Shown: piece by piece, positions 1-7,911 of the stretch
How positions within the stretch are numbered: position 1 is the stretch's first letter
How the letters are laid out: every line of letters starts with the position of its first letter
Assembly: GCF_015533855.1 (NCBI RefSeq)
Contig: NZ_AP024154.1
Coordinates: 561,001-625,000 of the forward strand
Length of the DNA stretch: 64,000 nt
Reading direction: 5' to 3'
Source: Echinicola sp. 20G
GTDB lineage: Bacteria > Bacteroidota > Bacteroidia > Cytophagales > Cyclobacteriaceae
Notes under the pieces: model-generated
Database searches by the model: none
What the model was told of the DNA's origin: nothing
Seen by the model: only the letters and a program-made list of their open reading frames with translations
Program-made: the position numbers and the translations under genes

Positions 1-307
1 CTACTCCAGAAGCTTTTAGGTCCTCCACAAAAAACTTACCCAATGTATCATTGGCAACCTTGCAATTGTAGTATGAGCTACCCCCAAACTGACTTACAGC
101 AATGATAGAATTAGCTGCTGACCCTCCGCATTGTTTCTTGGCCTCAGCTGTATCAATCACCTTCATCAGCTCATTTTGCCTTTCCTCATCCACTAAAGTC
201 ATCAGGCCTTTTTCTACACCATTGTCTGATAAAAAGGCGTCAGAAACCTGAAACTCCATATCCACTAGGGCATTGCCCATACCGACTACATTATACTTCT
301 TATTCAT
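1..307 (-). CDS. Adenosine kinase-like PfkB-family sugar kinase (partial, C-terminus off window)
   Basis: The 102 codons present encode the N-terminal part of a PfkB/ribokinase-fold kinase; such enzymes phosphorylate a nucleoside or sugar hydroxyl with ATP in the cytoplasm. The start reads MNKKYNVVGMGNALVDMEF, with the GNALVD motif of the first strand typical of adenosine kinase-like members, followed by the substrate-binding GGSAANS motif near residue 62. The ATG at 307 is the natural start. The gene lies 38 nt downstream of the acetyltransferase-like gene on the same strand and is probably co-transcribed. The ATP-binding and catalytic DTxGAGD part lies beyond the window edge, so the substrate (adenosine or another sugar) cannot be settled here. 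Confidence 0.8.
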   Translation of the reverse strand, partial: MNKKYNVVGMGNALVDMEFQVSDAFLSDNGVEKGLMTLVDEERQNELMKVIDTAEAKKQCGGSAANSIIAVSQFGGSSYYNCKVANDTLGKFFVEDLKASGV

Positions 308-345
308 ATTTTATGCTATCAAAGCCTTACGGCCATTTACAATTC

Positions 346-1509
346 TTATTCAAAAATCTTATGACGCTCAAAGATTTTTTCCCTATCAAACAAATACCTA
401 TAGGTATGATGCGTCTTATATATTACTGCATTCAATTGCTCACAAACACGCATCATCTTCGGGCTAAAATCCCCGATCCAGTTCATCTCTATGGTTTCAT
501 AAGGAAAAGAGGGCTGATCCGACATATCATTGTACTTTTTCACCATGGCACTTTCTACTCCCTTACCTTGATGATCTGGCACCACCCCGAAAACCAAGCC
601 TAACATCTTATTAGGTGGATTGAATAGCTTATGGTACAGAAATTTGAGTTTACCAATCCAGTCCAATTTACCATTCACATGCTTGAATATCTGATTGAGT
701 TCAGGTATGGAAATGAAAAAACTGATAGGTTCATTTTTATAAAAACCAAAGTAAATCAACTTCTCATCCAAAACAGGTTTCAGTTTCTTCAACATCAGCT
801 GAGCCTCTTTGATGGACATGGTTTTGCCCATATGTCTCGCCCAAGCTTTGTTGTAAACAGTCACAAAATACTCAGGAAACTTCTCTTTCAACTCTTTACC
901 TTTCAGATACCTGTAATTATAGTCCGGGTCATCTATCGTAATGGCTGCTCTCTTGTGAAATTTCGGATCAAAGTCAACACCTTTTACTGGCCTCATATAA
1001 GTATACTGCTTAAAATACACCTGAAAACCATACTCCTCAAAGAACTTCTGGTAATAAGCAAAGTTCCAAGGCATATTATAGTTGGCAGGAGAAAAACCAT
1101 CCACTAATAATCCCCACCATTTGTCCCGCTCACCAAAGTTCACAGGGCCATCCATCGCTTCCATGCCCTGCTCTTCTAACCAGGACTTAGCAGTATCAAA
1201 CAGAAGGAATGCCGCTTCCTGATCCTCAATACATTCAAAAAAGCCCAAACCACCGGTGGGTTGCTTATCTTTCCATTTCGGATTGGTGAAAGCCGCAATT
1301 CTGCCTATGGTCTCTCCTTTTTCATTTTTCAGCAACCAACGTTTTGCTTTGGCTCCTTTTCTGAAGAGCTTATTGGTTTCCTCATGGAACAAACCTTCTA
1401 TATCGGCATCAATGGGTTGAATCCAATTCTTTTCATTTTTATATAACCTTACTGCCATATCCAAAAACTCCTTGGCAAGAGCAGGGTTGGTCACCTCCAA
1501 TAACTTCAT
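346..1509 (-). CDS. GNAT-like N-acetyltransferase family protein
   Basis: A 387-residue cytoplasmic protein with no signal peptide or membrane segment. Its C-terminal part carries VVPDHQGKGVESAMV near residues 307-321, which fits acetyl-CoA-binding motif A (Q/R-x-x-G-x-G/A) of the GNAT fold. The N-terminal 200 residues hold a conserved-looking GPVNFGERDKWWGLLVDGF segment. I recognise this as a long GNAT-like family widespread in Bacteroidota, but the acceptor substrate is unknown. The ATG at 1509 gives MKLLEVTNPALAKEFLDMA and is unambiguous. The adenosine kinase-like gene follows 38 nt downstream. The acetyltransferase assignment rests on one motif and general layout; catalysis is not demonstrated. 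Confidence 0.65.
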   Translation of the reverse strand: MKLLEVTNPALAKEFLDMAVRLYKNEKNWIQPIDADIEGLFHEETNKLFRKGAKAKRWLLKNEKGETIGRIAAFTNPKWKDKQPTGGLGFFECIEDQEAAFLLFDTAKSWLEEQGMEAMDGPVNFGERDKWWGLLVDGFSPANYNMPWNFAYYQKFFEEYGFQVYFKQYTYMRPVKGVDFDPKFHKRAAITIDDPDYNYRYLKGKELKEKFPEYFVTVYNKAWARHMGKTMSIKEAQLMLKKLKPVLDEKLIYFGFYKNEPISFFISIPELNQIFKHVNGKLDWIGKLKFLYHKLFNPPNKMLGLVFGVVPDHQGKGVESAMVKKYNDMSDQPSFPYETIEMNWIGDFSPKMMRVCEQLNAVIYKTHHTYRYLFDREKIFERHKIFE

Positions 1510-1598
1510 GGTAATGGGTGTTTTTTTTGAAAAGCTAAAAATAGGGAGTTTGAAGGGAAAGAAAAAGAAGCCTGTACTTAAGCTCTGCCGATATGCAA

Positions 1599-1847
1599 TT
1601 ATTTCTTAAACATCAGTTCCTGCACATATTTAAAACGTATAAAACCCCAGGACCTAACAAACTCTTCACGGTTCACCAATCCTTTAGATTTCAATCGACG
1701 ATAATCCAAAACAGGACGATAGACAAAAAAGTATACTATAAACAAAGCAAAAAAATTGCCCCAACCTATATAATCAAATAGGAACAGTTGCATCACAATC
1801 ATCATGGGCAAAATAGTCACTAGGTGATAAGCTACTAGCTTTTTCAT
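1599..1847 (-). CDS. Small two-helix membrane protein, unknown function
   Basis: An 82-residue protein starting MKKLVAYHLVTILPMM. Two hydrophobic segments (about residues 8-25 and 30-45) suggest two membrane helices, followed by a basic cytoplasmic tail rich in R, K and aromatic residues. I do not recognise the family. The frame can be extended upstream to 1931, but a TAnnTTTG promoter element lies at 1866-1873 inside that extension, so the ATG at 1847 is preferred. It stands alone between rimO and the acetyltransferase-like gene on the same strand. Confidence 0.6.
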   Translation of the reverse strand: MKKLVAYHLVTILPMMIVMQLFLFDYIGWGNFFALFIVYFFVYRPVLDYRRLKSKGLVNREEFVRSWGFIRFKYVQELMFKK

Positions 1848-1865
1848 AATTGCTAATCTTATTAT

Positions 1866-1873
1866 CAAAACTA
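1866..1873 (-). promoter_or_regulatory. Predicted -7 promoter element (TAGTTTTG) of the small membrane protein gene
   Basis: An exact match, on the minus strand, to the Bacteroidota TAnnTTTG element, about 19 nt upstream of the ATG at 1847. No good -33 TTG is seen. It decides the start choice for that gene. Confidence 0.4.
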
Positions 1874-2014
1874 TTTTCAGCCCAAAGACCTTTGAGGACT
1901 TCAGGTTATTTTGGGTAAACTTGGGAACCAAACATAAATCGATTTATATACTTTTTCCCAAAGCAATAACTTTAATATAAGGAAATCTATTTAAAACATG
2001 AGGTTATAAACAAA

Positions 2015-2055
2015 AAAACATGAAGGCCGATTCAATGAATCGGCCTTCATGTTTT
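2015..2055 (-). terminator. Rho-independent terminator of rimO
   Basis: Perfect inverted repeat: a 19-bp arm at 2015-2033, a 3-nt loop and an arm at 2037-2055. On the minus strand it is followed by a T run. It lies 18 nt past the rimO stop. Confidence 0.85.
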
Positions 2056-2073
2056 GTCAATTATATCACAATT

Positions 2074-3387
2074 TTAGTTGATCACATCTCCATAAAGGTC
2101 AAATTCAGTAGCTTCATTGATCTTGACCTCCACAAAATCTCCTATTCGGCAATAGTGCTTTGAAGCATCAATCAATACTTCATTGTCCACTTCAACAGAA
2201 TCAAACTCAGTTCTCCCCACAAAGTATCCATTCTCTTTTTTGTCTATCAGTACCTTGAAGTTTTTTCCGACTTTTTCCTGATTAAGATCAAAAGAAATCT
2301 GCTCCTGAACCTCCATCAAGTGATTTGCTCTTGCTTGCTTTTCTTCCTGTGGGATATCATCCTTCATGGAGAATGCGTGGGTATCTTCTTCATGGCTATA
2401 AGTAAACACCCCTAAACGTTCAAATTTCATTCTTTCCACAAAGTCTACCATCTCCTGAAACTCTTTTTCTCCCTCACCAGGATGCCCTGCTATCAAGGTC
2501 GTCCTGATGGCGATACCTGGAATTTTCTCCCTAATACGATGGATCAATTCTTCCTGTTTCTCCCGGCTGGTTCCTCTTCTCATCACTTTCAGCACTTCAC
2601 TGGAACCATGTTGAAGAGGAATATCCAAATAGTTACATACATTAGGATGTTCCGCCATCACATCAATGACATCCATTGGAAAACCTGTTGGGTAAGCATA
2701 ATGCAGTCTCACCCAGTCAATTCCATTGACATCAGCCAAGGAAGTCATCAAATCTGCCAAACGCCTCTTCTTATATAAGTCCAACCCATAATAAGTGGAG
2801 TCTTGGGCAATCAATAATAACTCTCTGGTACCATTGGCAGCCTTGTGCTCAGCCTCTTTGACCAACTCTTCAATTGGCTTCGAAACATGGCCACCACGCA
2901 TCAAGGGTATGGCACAAAAAGAACATGGCCTATCACAGCCTTCAGAAATCTTCATATAAGCATAATGGGAAGGATGTGTCAACAAACGTTCCCCGACCAA
3001 TTCATGCTTGTAGTCTGCTTTGAATTTTTTCAAAAGTGCTGGCAAGTCCCTCGTCCCAAAAAAGGCATCCACTTGTGGAATCTCTTTTTCCAAGTCATCC
3101 TTGTAGCGTTGGGAAAGACAACCTGTCACATACACCTTTTCCACCAAGCCCTTTTGTTTCGCATCTACATACTGTAAAATGGTATCCACAGACTCCTGCT
3201 TCGCATTATCTATAAACCCACAAGTATTGATGATCACAATATTATTGTCAGCTTGTTGGGATTCATGAGAAACATCTATCCCATTCCCTTTCAACTGGGT
3301 AAGCATCACTTCAGAATCCACCAAGTTTTTGGAGCATCCCATAGTGATGATATTTACCTTATCCTTTTTTAATGTTCTCGTTTTCAA
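2074..3387 (-). CDS. rimO: Ribosomal protein S12 methylthiotransferase RimO
   Basis: Radical-SAM methylthiotransferase that adds a methylthio group to the conserved Asp of ribosomal protein S12. Numbered from the chosen start, the N-terminal MTTase domain has its three Fe-S cysteines at C18 (GCSKNLVDSE), C56 (NTCGFIDNAKQES) and C90 (GCLSQRY). The radical-SAM cluster is C151-x3-C155-x2-C158 (CDRPCSFC). A C-terminal TRAM domain follows. Length 437 aa is normal. GCSKNLVDSE identifies RimO rather than MiaB. No ATG lies ahead of the first conserved strand. A TTG at 3387 (MKTRTLKKDKVN) fits family N-termini and lies just after a TAnnTTTG promoter at 3406-3413. The longer frame to a TTG at 3408 would overlap that promoter. 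Monocistronic, with a strong terminator. Confidence 0.95.
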   Translation of the reverse strand: MKTRTLKKDKVNIITMGCSKNLVDSEVMLTQLKGNGIDVSHESQQADNNIVIINTCGFIDNAKQESVDTILQYVDAKQKGLVEKVYVTGCLSQRYKDDLEKEIPQVDAFFGTRDLPALLKKFKADYKHELVGERLLTHPSHYAYMKISEGCDRPCSFCAIPLMRGGHVSKPIEELVKEAEHKAANGTRELLLIAQDSTYYGLDLYKKRRLADLMTSLADVNGIDWVRLHYAYPTGFPMDVIDVMAEHPNVCNYLDIPLQHGSSEVLKVMRRGTSREKQEELIHRIREKIPGIAIRTTLIAGHPGEGEKEFQEMVDFVERMKFERLGVFTYSHEEDTHAFSMKDDIPQEEKQARANHLMEVQEQISFDLNQEKVGKNFKVLIDKKENGYFVGRTEFDSVEVDNEVLIDASKHYCRIGDFVEVKINEATEFDLYGDVIN

Positions 3388-3405
3388 ATCTTTTCTTCTT
3401 TGCTG

Positions 3406-3413
3406 CAAAAGTA
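3406..3413 (-). promoter_or_regulatory. Predicted -7 promoter element (TACTTTTG) of rimO
   Basis: An exact TAnnTTTG match on the minus strand. Transcription would start near 3400, about 13 nt ahead of the TTG start at 3387. It overlaps the alternative TTG at 3408, which argues against that start. Confidence 0.5.
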
Positions 3414-3499
3414 CGAAAAGTTAACCAAGAGTAAAGAACAAAGCCCCAAGAACCTGAAATCTCCGTTCATGAACAGTTCACAAAACGTCAAAAAACAAC

Positions 3500-3526
3500 C
3501 AAGCCATGGTTGATAACCATGGCTTG
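3500..3526 (-). terminator. Terminator of the Gfo/Idh/MocA oxidoreductase gene
   Basis: Perfect 12-bp arms at 3500-3511 and 3515-3526 (CAAGCCATGGTT), followed on the minus strand by a T-rich run (GGTTGTTTTTTG). It sits 45 nt past the stop. Confidence 0.8.
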
Positions 3527-3570
3527 AATTTATTTGCAATTGTACTTTTATAAAAGTTTTAACATTAAGA

Positions 3571-5037
3571 TCAAACTTCCCATCCCTTACGGTATTCTCT
3601 ACCTACAAATTGATTGGCTTCTTCCAAGTTGGTGATTCTCATTTTGTCACCATCCCAAAGCAATTTCTTTCTACCATAATATTGGGTCTGACCTTTGGAA
3701 TTTTCTCTTCGCAACATATAGCTACGAATTGCCAAATTACCCATCAATACCGTTTCAGTCATTGGTCCGGCATAATCAAAAGATGAGGTCAGCTCCTTAT
3801 GCTCTTTGCTTCCAAAGCCCGCTTTACAAGCATCAACCCACTTGCGCTGATGGCCATACTCAGGTTCTGGGAAATCCTCTGTTTGAGGCCCAATCTCTGT
3901 CGTGCCATCGTTAAGGTAAAGCTTTGGCATCAGTGGAGAACTATCATTGATATTGGTTGAAATGATACCTTTATCTCCAATGATCAAGACGCCATTGGCA
4001 CTTTCCGCACCTCCAATATCATGGTCAGCTGGAATGATATCCGGATGTGAAGGACGAATGCCTCCATCGCTCCAGGTCATCTCAATAGGAGACTTGCTCT
4101 TCTCAGTAGCATCAAAATGCAATGTAATAAATGATGAAGCGGGGCATCCTTCTGGATGATAATCTGGTGTCCACATTTTGGTATACACCGCCCCTACGCT
4201 ACACTCGGCATCCTTAGGATAGTGAAGCCCCAAGGTACGGAATGGAATATCCACCAAATGGCATCCTACATCTCCCAATGCACCTGTACCATAATCCCAC
4301 CATCCTCTCCAGTTAAATGGATGAAGGTTTGGCGTAAAAGGAATCTCTTTGGATGGCCCTAACCATAAGTTCCAAGCTAGGTCATCTGGTTTCTGCCCTG
4401 GTGCTGGTTTTGGAAAAGTGTTTCCCTGTGGCCAAACAGGACGATTGGTCCAAATCTGAACTTTGGAAACAGCTCCTATTTTACCATCATTGATCCAGTC
4501 CTGCACAATTTGTAAATATGGGTTTGACCCACCCTGATTCCCCATTTGGGTGACAATTTTCTTGTCCCTTGCCATCTGGGTAAGGATTCTTGCTTCGCGG
4601 ATATTATGCGTCATGGGTTTCTGAACATACACATGAACACCTCTTTCCATGGCAAATGCCGCTGCAGGACCATGCACGTGATCTGGCGTGGAAATAGTTA
4701 CGGCATCAATATCCTTTTCTTTCTCCAACATCTCCCTGTAATCAGCATACAGTTTGGCATCAGGGAAGTTCTTGACAGACTGTGAAGCTGAACCTGAAAA
4801 GTCAACATCACACAAAGCTACTACGCGCTCTCGACCATTGACCGAAGCATTCTTGATATCACTGGCTCCTTTTCCACCTGCTCCAATTGCCGCAATATTC
4901 AACTGATCACTCGGAGCAGTGAAACCCACGCCTCCTAAGACATGTCTCGGAACAATTAAAACTGAAGATGCCAAAGCGGCATTTTTAATGAAATTTCTAC
5001 GCGAGTTATTCTCTTCCGATTTTTTTGATTTTTCCAT
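3571..5037 (-). CDS. Tat-exported Gfo/Idh/MocA-family oxidoreductase
   Basis: NAD(P)-dependent sugar or polyol dehydrogenase-like protein of 488 aa. The N-terminus carries a twin-arginine signal (SRRNFIKNAALASS, RR at residues 13-14), so it is predicted to be exported folded with cofactor. A Rossmann NAD-binding motif follows (IAAIGAGGKGASDI, about residues 49-62), then STPDHVHGP and a QKPMTHN version of the family EKP motif. The C-terminal part is the GFO/IDH/MocA alpha/beta domain. Bacteroidota carry many such exported paralogues, generally linked to carbohydrate metabolism, but the substrate cannot be read from the sequence. It is preceded by a long non-coding stretch and followed by its own terminator, so it is monocistronic. 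Confidence 0.88.
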   Translation of the reverse strand: MEKSKKSEENNSRRNFIKNAALASSVLIVPRHVLGGVGFTAPSDQLNIAAIGAGGKGASDIKNASVNGRERVVALCDVDFSGSASQSVKNFPDAKLYADYREMLEKEKDIDAVTISTPDHVHGPAAAFAMERGVHVYVQKPMTHNIREARILTQMARDKKIVTQMGNQGGSNPYLQIVQDWINDGKIGAVSKVQIWTNRPVWPQGNTFPKPAPGQKPDDLAWNLWLGPSKEIPFTPNLHPFNWRGWWDYGTGALGDVGCHLVDIPFRTLGLHYPKDAECSVGAVYTKMWTPDYHPEGCPASSFITLHFDATEKSKSPIEMTWSDGGIRPSHPDIIPADHDIGGAESANGVLIIGDKGIISTNINDSSPLMPKLYLNDGTTEIGPQTEDFPEPEYGHQRKWVDACKAGFGSKEHKELTSSFDYAGPMTETVLMGNLAIRSYMLRRENSKGQTQYYGRKKLLWDGDKMRITNLEEANQFVGREYRKGWEV

Positions 5038-5281
5038 TGGTTATAAACTGTTGGGTTAAGTGCTTAATCGAATTACCAACCGTAATTTAGGCATTTTTAT
5101 TTCTAGACCACTATTATTTAATGATATTGTTTCTTTCAAAATACTTCTGAATTAAAAATCCATACCAAACGACAATAATGATTTTATCAAATACAGACAA
5201 AACTCTTACCTTCTGATAAAACCAACCATATTTCACTAAAATCTAGCAAAAAGTTGAAAAAACTCTTTTTTCTAAAACTAC

Positions 5282-5308
5282 AAATGGAGCACCTAGGGCG
5301 CTCCATTT
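5282..5308 (+). terminator. Orphan terminator-like hairpin
   Basis: 9-bp arms AAATGGAGC (5282-5290) and GCTCCATTT (5300-5308) with TT and then C following on the plus strand. There is no plus-strand gene upstream. It could be a second stop for transcripts leaving the DUF4221 array on the minus strand, although the T run there is poor. Confidence 0.45.
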
Positions 5309-5392
5309 TTCATATTAATTAAATATTAATTGTACACTTTGGATTTAAACTATTCATAACGACACATTTTCTAGCGTAGGTAAATAAATATC

Positions 5393-5482
5393 TACTTTTG
5401 GTACTCGTACAGCAAACGATAATTTTTTCAACTCCTTGCTTTACTTTTTAAAGAGGCGCTGATGGGAATCAGCGTCTTTTTA
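5393..5482 (+). ncRNA. Possible small RNA (promoter-like box to terminator hairpin)
   Basis: On the plus strand an exact TAnnTTTG box (TACTTTTG, 5393-5400) is followed after roughly 50 nt by a 13-bp hairpin with T run (5451-5480). The span has no reading frame. A transcript of about 75 nt would start near 5407. The -33 element is weak. The alternative is that the hairpin only terminates the DUF4221 operon, which ends at 5500 on the other strand. Speculative. Confidence 0.25.
5451..5480 (-). terminator. Terminator of the DUF4221 gene array (bidirectional)
   Basis: 13-bp stem, arms 5451-5463 and 5468-5480, with two G-U pairs and loop GGGA. It lies 19 nt past the stop of the last DUF4221 gene. 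It has T runs on both strands (TTTT at the plus end, CTCTTT at the minus end), so it could also serve plus-strand transcription. Confidence 0.65.
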
Positions 5483-5499
5483 TTTGCTGTATATATAGC

Positions 5500-6645
5500 T
5501 TAATCCTCTATCAACTCCATTAGGTATAGCGTATGAAAATCTTCTTCCACTCCATTATAGTCTTGATTTTTAGTCACTACCCATTGCCCTTCTGAATTTA
5601 CGACATTGCTTAAATGAATACCTTTAGGAGCTAGAAAATCAGTTATTTTTAGCCCATTAAAATCAAAAACACTGATAAACAATTCATTAATTTTACTCAA
5701 AGCATCTTTCCCCTCCTTCGATTGAAGGTTATAATTCTGCAGTTCTTCTCTACTAACACCTTTCTTGTATGCCACTAAAATAAATTTATCCATTAGTATA
5801 ATCTCTAGAATACTTCCCCCTTTCAATCCATGATTTATCTCTGCATGTTTCAATGCATTTTCAAAAACTACTCCTTCTTCTTCAACCCAATTGGAAACAT
5901 TTAATTTTACAGTTTTAAACTCTCCCAGCATCCCATTTTCTTCTGTAAAAAGATAAAACTGGTTTTCACCTTTAAAATACAGTATCCAAAAAGCTCCTCT
6001 TTTCAAGACAACAGGAAAAGACCAGCCGTGGAACTTGCCATCATGATATTTACTGCTATTTGGAACCGGCATCGCATCCCTGACCTCTCCAGATAATGTA
6101 TCCAGCACCTCAAGTATAGTTCCTTGATAGCTCTTTTCCATTAGGTTAGATACATTGTTCCAATTAGCTTTTCCTCTTTCCGGTCTATAATAGGCGATAT
6201 CTTTTCCTAATTTGAAGTAAGGTTTTCCTTTATATCCATTCAGGAAAAAATATTCTCCAGGAATGATTATCTTTTTCCGAATATTGCCCTCATCATCCAT
6301 TTGTACAATTCCATTAATTGGATCAAAGATCGTCATAAATTGGTCTTGAAAACCTACAGCATTAGCCCAACCAACTGCTTGAGGCCCATCCTGTCTCAAA
6401 AGAACCGTATCCTTAACAACTCCTGAATGATCAATAAGTAAAAATTCATTATCATGGTACCCTTTACCAAGATAAAGCTTCCTGTCTGTTGAATAATCAA
6501 ATAGAAAAAAGTTCCCAAGGTAATCAACCTGAACTGAATCAATTATTTCCAAGGAATAAGAAGCACTCAAACCTTCCTTTATTGAAGACCGACTACATGA
6601 CCAGAAAAACAATAAGACCATTACATGAAAAAATAAATACTTCAT
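5500..6645 (-). CDS. DUF4221-type lipoprotein, array member 3
   Basis: A 381-residue predicted lipoprotein starting MKYLFFHVMVLLFFWSC, with the lipobox cysteine in FWSC at residue 17. The longer frame to 6681 adds 12 residues ahead of the signal sequence and is not preferred. The mature protein begins with the block LEIIDSVQVDYLGNFFLFD and ends EEDFHTLYLMELIED; both blocks recur in the two upstream neighbours. The repeated short beta-rich segments suggest a beta-propeller-like fold (inference). I recognise the DUF4221 family from Cyclobacteriaceae; its function is unknown. It lies 84 nt downstream of the second array member and is probably co-transcribed. Confidence 0.75.
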   Translation of the reverse strand: MKYLFFHVMVLLFFWSCSRSSIKEGLSASYSLEIIDSVQVDYLGNFFLFDYSTDRKLYLGKGYHDNEFLLIDHSGVVKDTVLLRQDGPQAVGWANAVGFQDQFMTIFDPINGIVQMDDEGNIRKKIIIPGEYFFLNGYKGKPYFKLGKDIAYYRPERGKANWNNVSNLMEKSYQGTILEVLDTLSGEVRDAMPVPNSSKYHDGKFHGWSFPVVLKRGAFWILYFKGENQFYLFTEENGMLGEFKTVKLNVSNWVEEEGVVFENALKHAEINHGLKGGSILEIILMDKFILVAYKKGVSREELQNYNLQSKEGKDALSKINELFISVFDFNGLKITDFLAPKGIHLSNVVNSEGQWVVTKNQDYNGVEEDFHTLYLMELIED

Positions 6646-6729
6646 TTTATGAATAGCTAGTGAGTCACTAACATAATCCAAATGGACAACTAAGTCTAAT
6701 AAAAAAAGTTAATAAACATTAAACCTACC

Positions 6730-7911
6730 TCAATCCTCCACCAACTCGAGGAGATAGAAAGTCTCAAAATCCTCTTCTTGACCAAAATAGTATTTATTCT
6801 TTGAGGCTAGTATTTTTCCATCTGGCATCACAGCCTTGATCATTTTAGCCTGTAAAGGCAATGCAACACTCTCATCAACCAAATTATGCTTCTTATCCAA
6901 TACTGCAATATAATAGGGATTTACCTCTCGAGACTTTAAAGGATCATTTACTAATTCCTCATTATACTCTGTATTTTTAATGCCATTTCTATAAACAACA
7001 ATAATATAATTTCCGAAGCTGTTTGAGAACTGTACATCTCCAGGACGCATTTCGTTATAATTCCTATCCCAATCGAAGGATTTTTGATTTTCTGAAGGAA
7101 TGGCACTTACAAACTCATCGCTTGCAAAACTTACAGATTCCACAAAAGACAGAGCCTTTCCCTTAATTTCATAAACATACAACACTGGCTCATTACCCAA
7201 TAGCAAATAAATAAAATTATCGTTTCTAGTGACATTTGGATAAAGAGGACCAAAATATTGATCTGCTTTATACTTACTGGACTGAGGAATTGGAAGAACG
7301 GGGTTTAAACTCCCATCTTTTAAGTCAATAAAATCCAAGTAATATTCCCTGTATTCCTCACTTCGGCCTCCTGAGATCTGCCCCAATAAAAGATCATCTG
7401 AAATCTTAAAAATTTTCTTCTTTTGATTCCAATTATGAAACTCTATAGTAAACGGAAGAGCAATATCTTTAACGTGCATTCCATTTTTTTCAAAGACTGA
7501 AAGCTTTCCAAAGTTGTTGGCCACCAATAGCTTTCCCTCTTCATAAAACCCTAAAGAAACTGGACTGTTAATGGGATGAGGATTATCCCCTCCTCTGGAG
7601 TACAACTCCTGAATTTCACCAGATTGATCAAAAATAATTAGTTCCTCAGTTTTAAAGTTAAAACCAAGAATCTCTCCACTCATCACATTAATGTCGGTAA
7701 TTTCCAGCTCCCCTCGATAATCTAAACGAATAGAGTCTACAATTTCCAAATGATAACTCTTCTCTGCCTCTTCAGTCAAACCTACATCTTCTACTTTTTC
7801 CTTGCAGGAATTCATTCCCCATACTCCAAGTGCGCCAAAAAGAACCATTGAACTTAATCTTGACATACTTCTTGTAATTGCCATTGCACCTAAAAAACTT
7901 TGAATAATCAT
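6730..7911 (-). CDS. DUF4221-type lipoprotein, array member 2
   Basis: A 393-residue predicted lipoprotein with a hydrophobic N-terminus and cysteine in WGMNSC near residue 36. Shared family blocks are LEIVDSIRLDYRGELEITD near the start and EEDFETFYLLELVED at the end. The ATG at 7911 overlaps the upstream stop as ATGA, which supports this start through translational coupling. Internal ATGs at codons 10, 16 and 22 would give more ordinary signal peptide lengths, so the exact start remains open. Function unknown; its place in a tandem array of three paralogues suggests duplication and diversification of one envelope protein. Confidence 0.72.
   Translation of the reverse strand: MIIQSFLGAMAITRSMSRLSSMVLFGALGVWGMNSCKEKVEDVGLTEEAEKSYHLEIVDSIRLDYRGELEITDINVMSGEILGFNFKTEELIIFDQSGEIQELYSRGGDNPHPINSPVSLGFYEEGKLLVANNFGKLSVFEKNGMHVKDIALPFTIEFHNWNQKKKIFKISDDLLLGQISGGRSEEYREYYLDFIDLKDGSLNPVLPIPQSSKYKADQYFGPLYPNVTRNDNFIYLLLGNEPVLYVYEIKGKALSFVESVSFASDEFVSAIPSENQKSFDWDRNYNEMRPGDVQFSNSFGNYIIVVYRNGIKNTEYNEELVNDPLKSREVNPYYIAVLDKKHNLVDESVALPLQAKMIKAVMPDGKILASKNKYYFGQEEDFETFYLLELVED

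Larger units (their letters stand above)
5038..5499. other. 462-bp non-coding stretch with two orphan hairpins
   Basis: No credible reading frame. The first 240 bp are AT-rich and must hold the promoter of the divergent minus-strand oxidoreductase gene, although no exact TAnnTTTG is seen. The rest contains a hairpin at 5282-5308 with a plus-strand T run, a TACTTTTG element on the plus strand at 5393-5400, and a hairpin at 5451-5480. A 9-bp inverted repeat (TACAGCAAA, 5408-5416, with TTTGCTGTA, 5483-5491) encloses the second hairpin. Confidence 0.6.

Noticed and set aside
2015..2055. Perfect long palindrome as an operator or attachment site
   Set aside because: It lies directly after the rimO stop and has a T run on the minus strand, so a terminator explains it.
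3387..3408. rimO start at the TTG at 3408
   Set aside because: It would overlap the -7 promoter box and add seven residues not seen in the family N-terminus.
5408..5491. Small inverted-repeat transposon (MITE) from the 9-bp repeats
   Set aside because: No target duplication is visible, the repeats are short, and no second copy was noticed in the window. Kept only as a structural observation.
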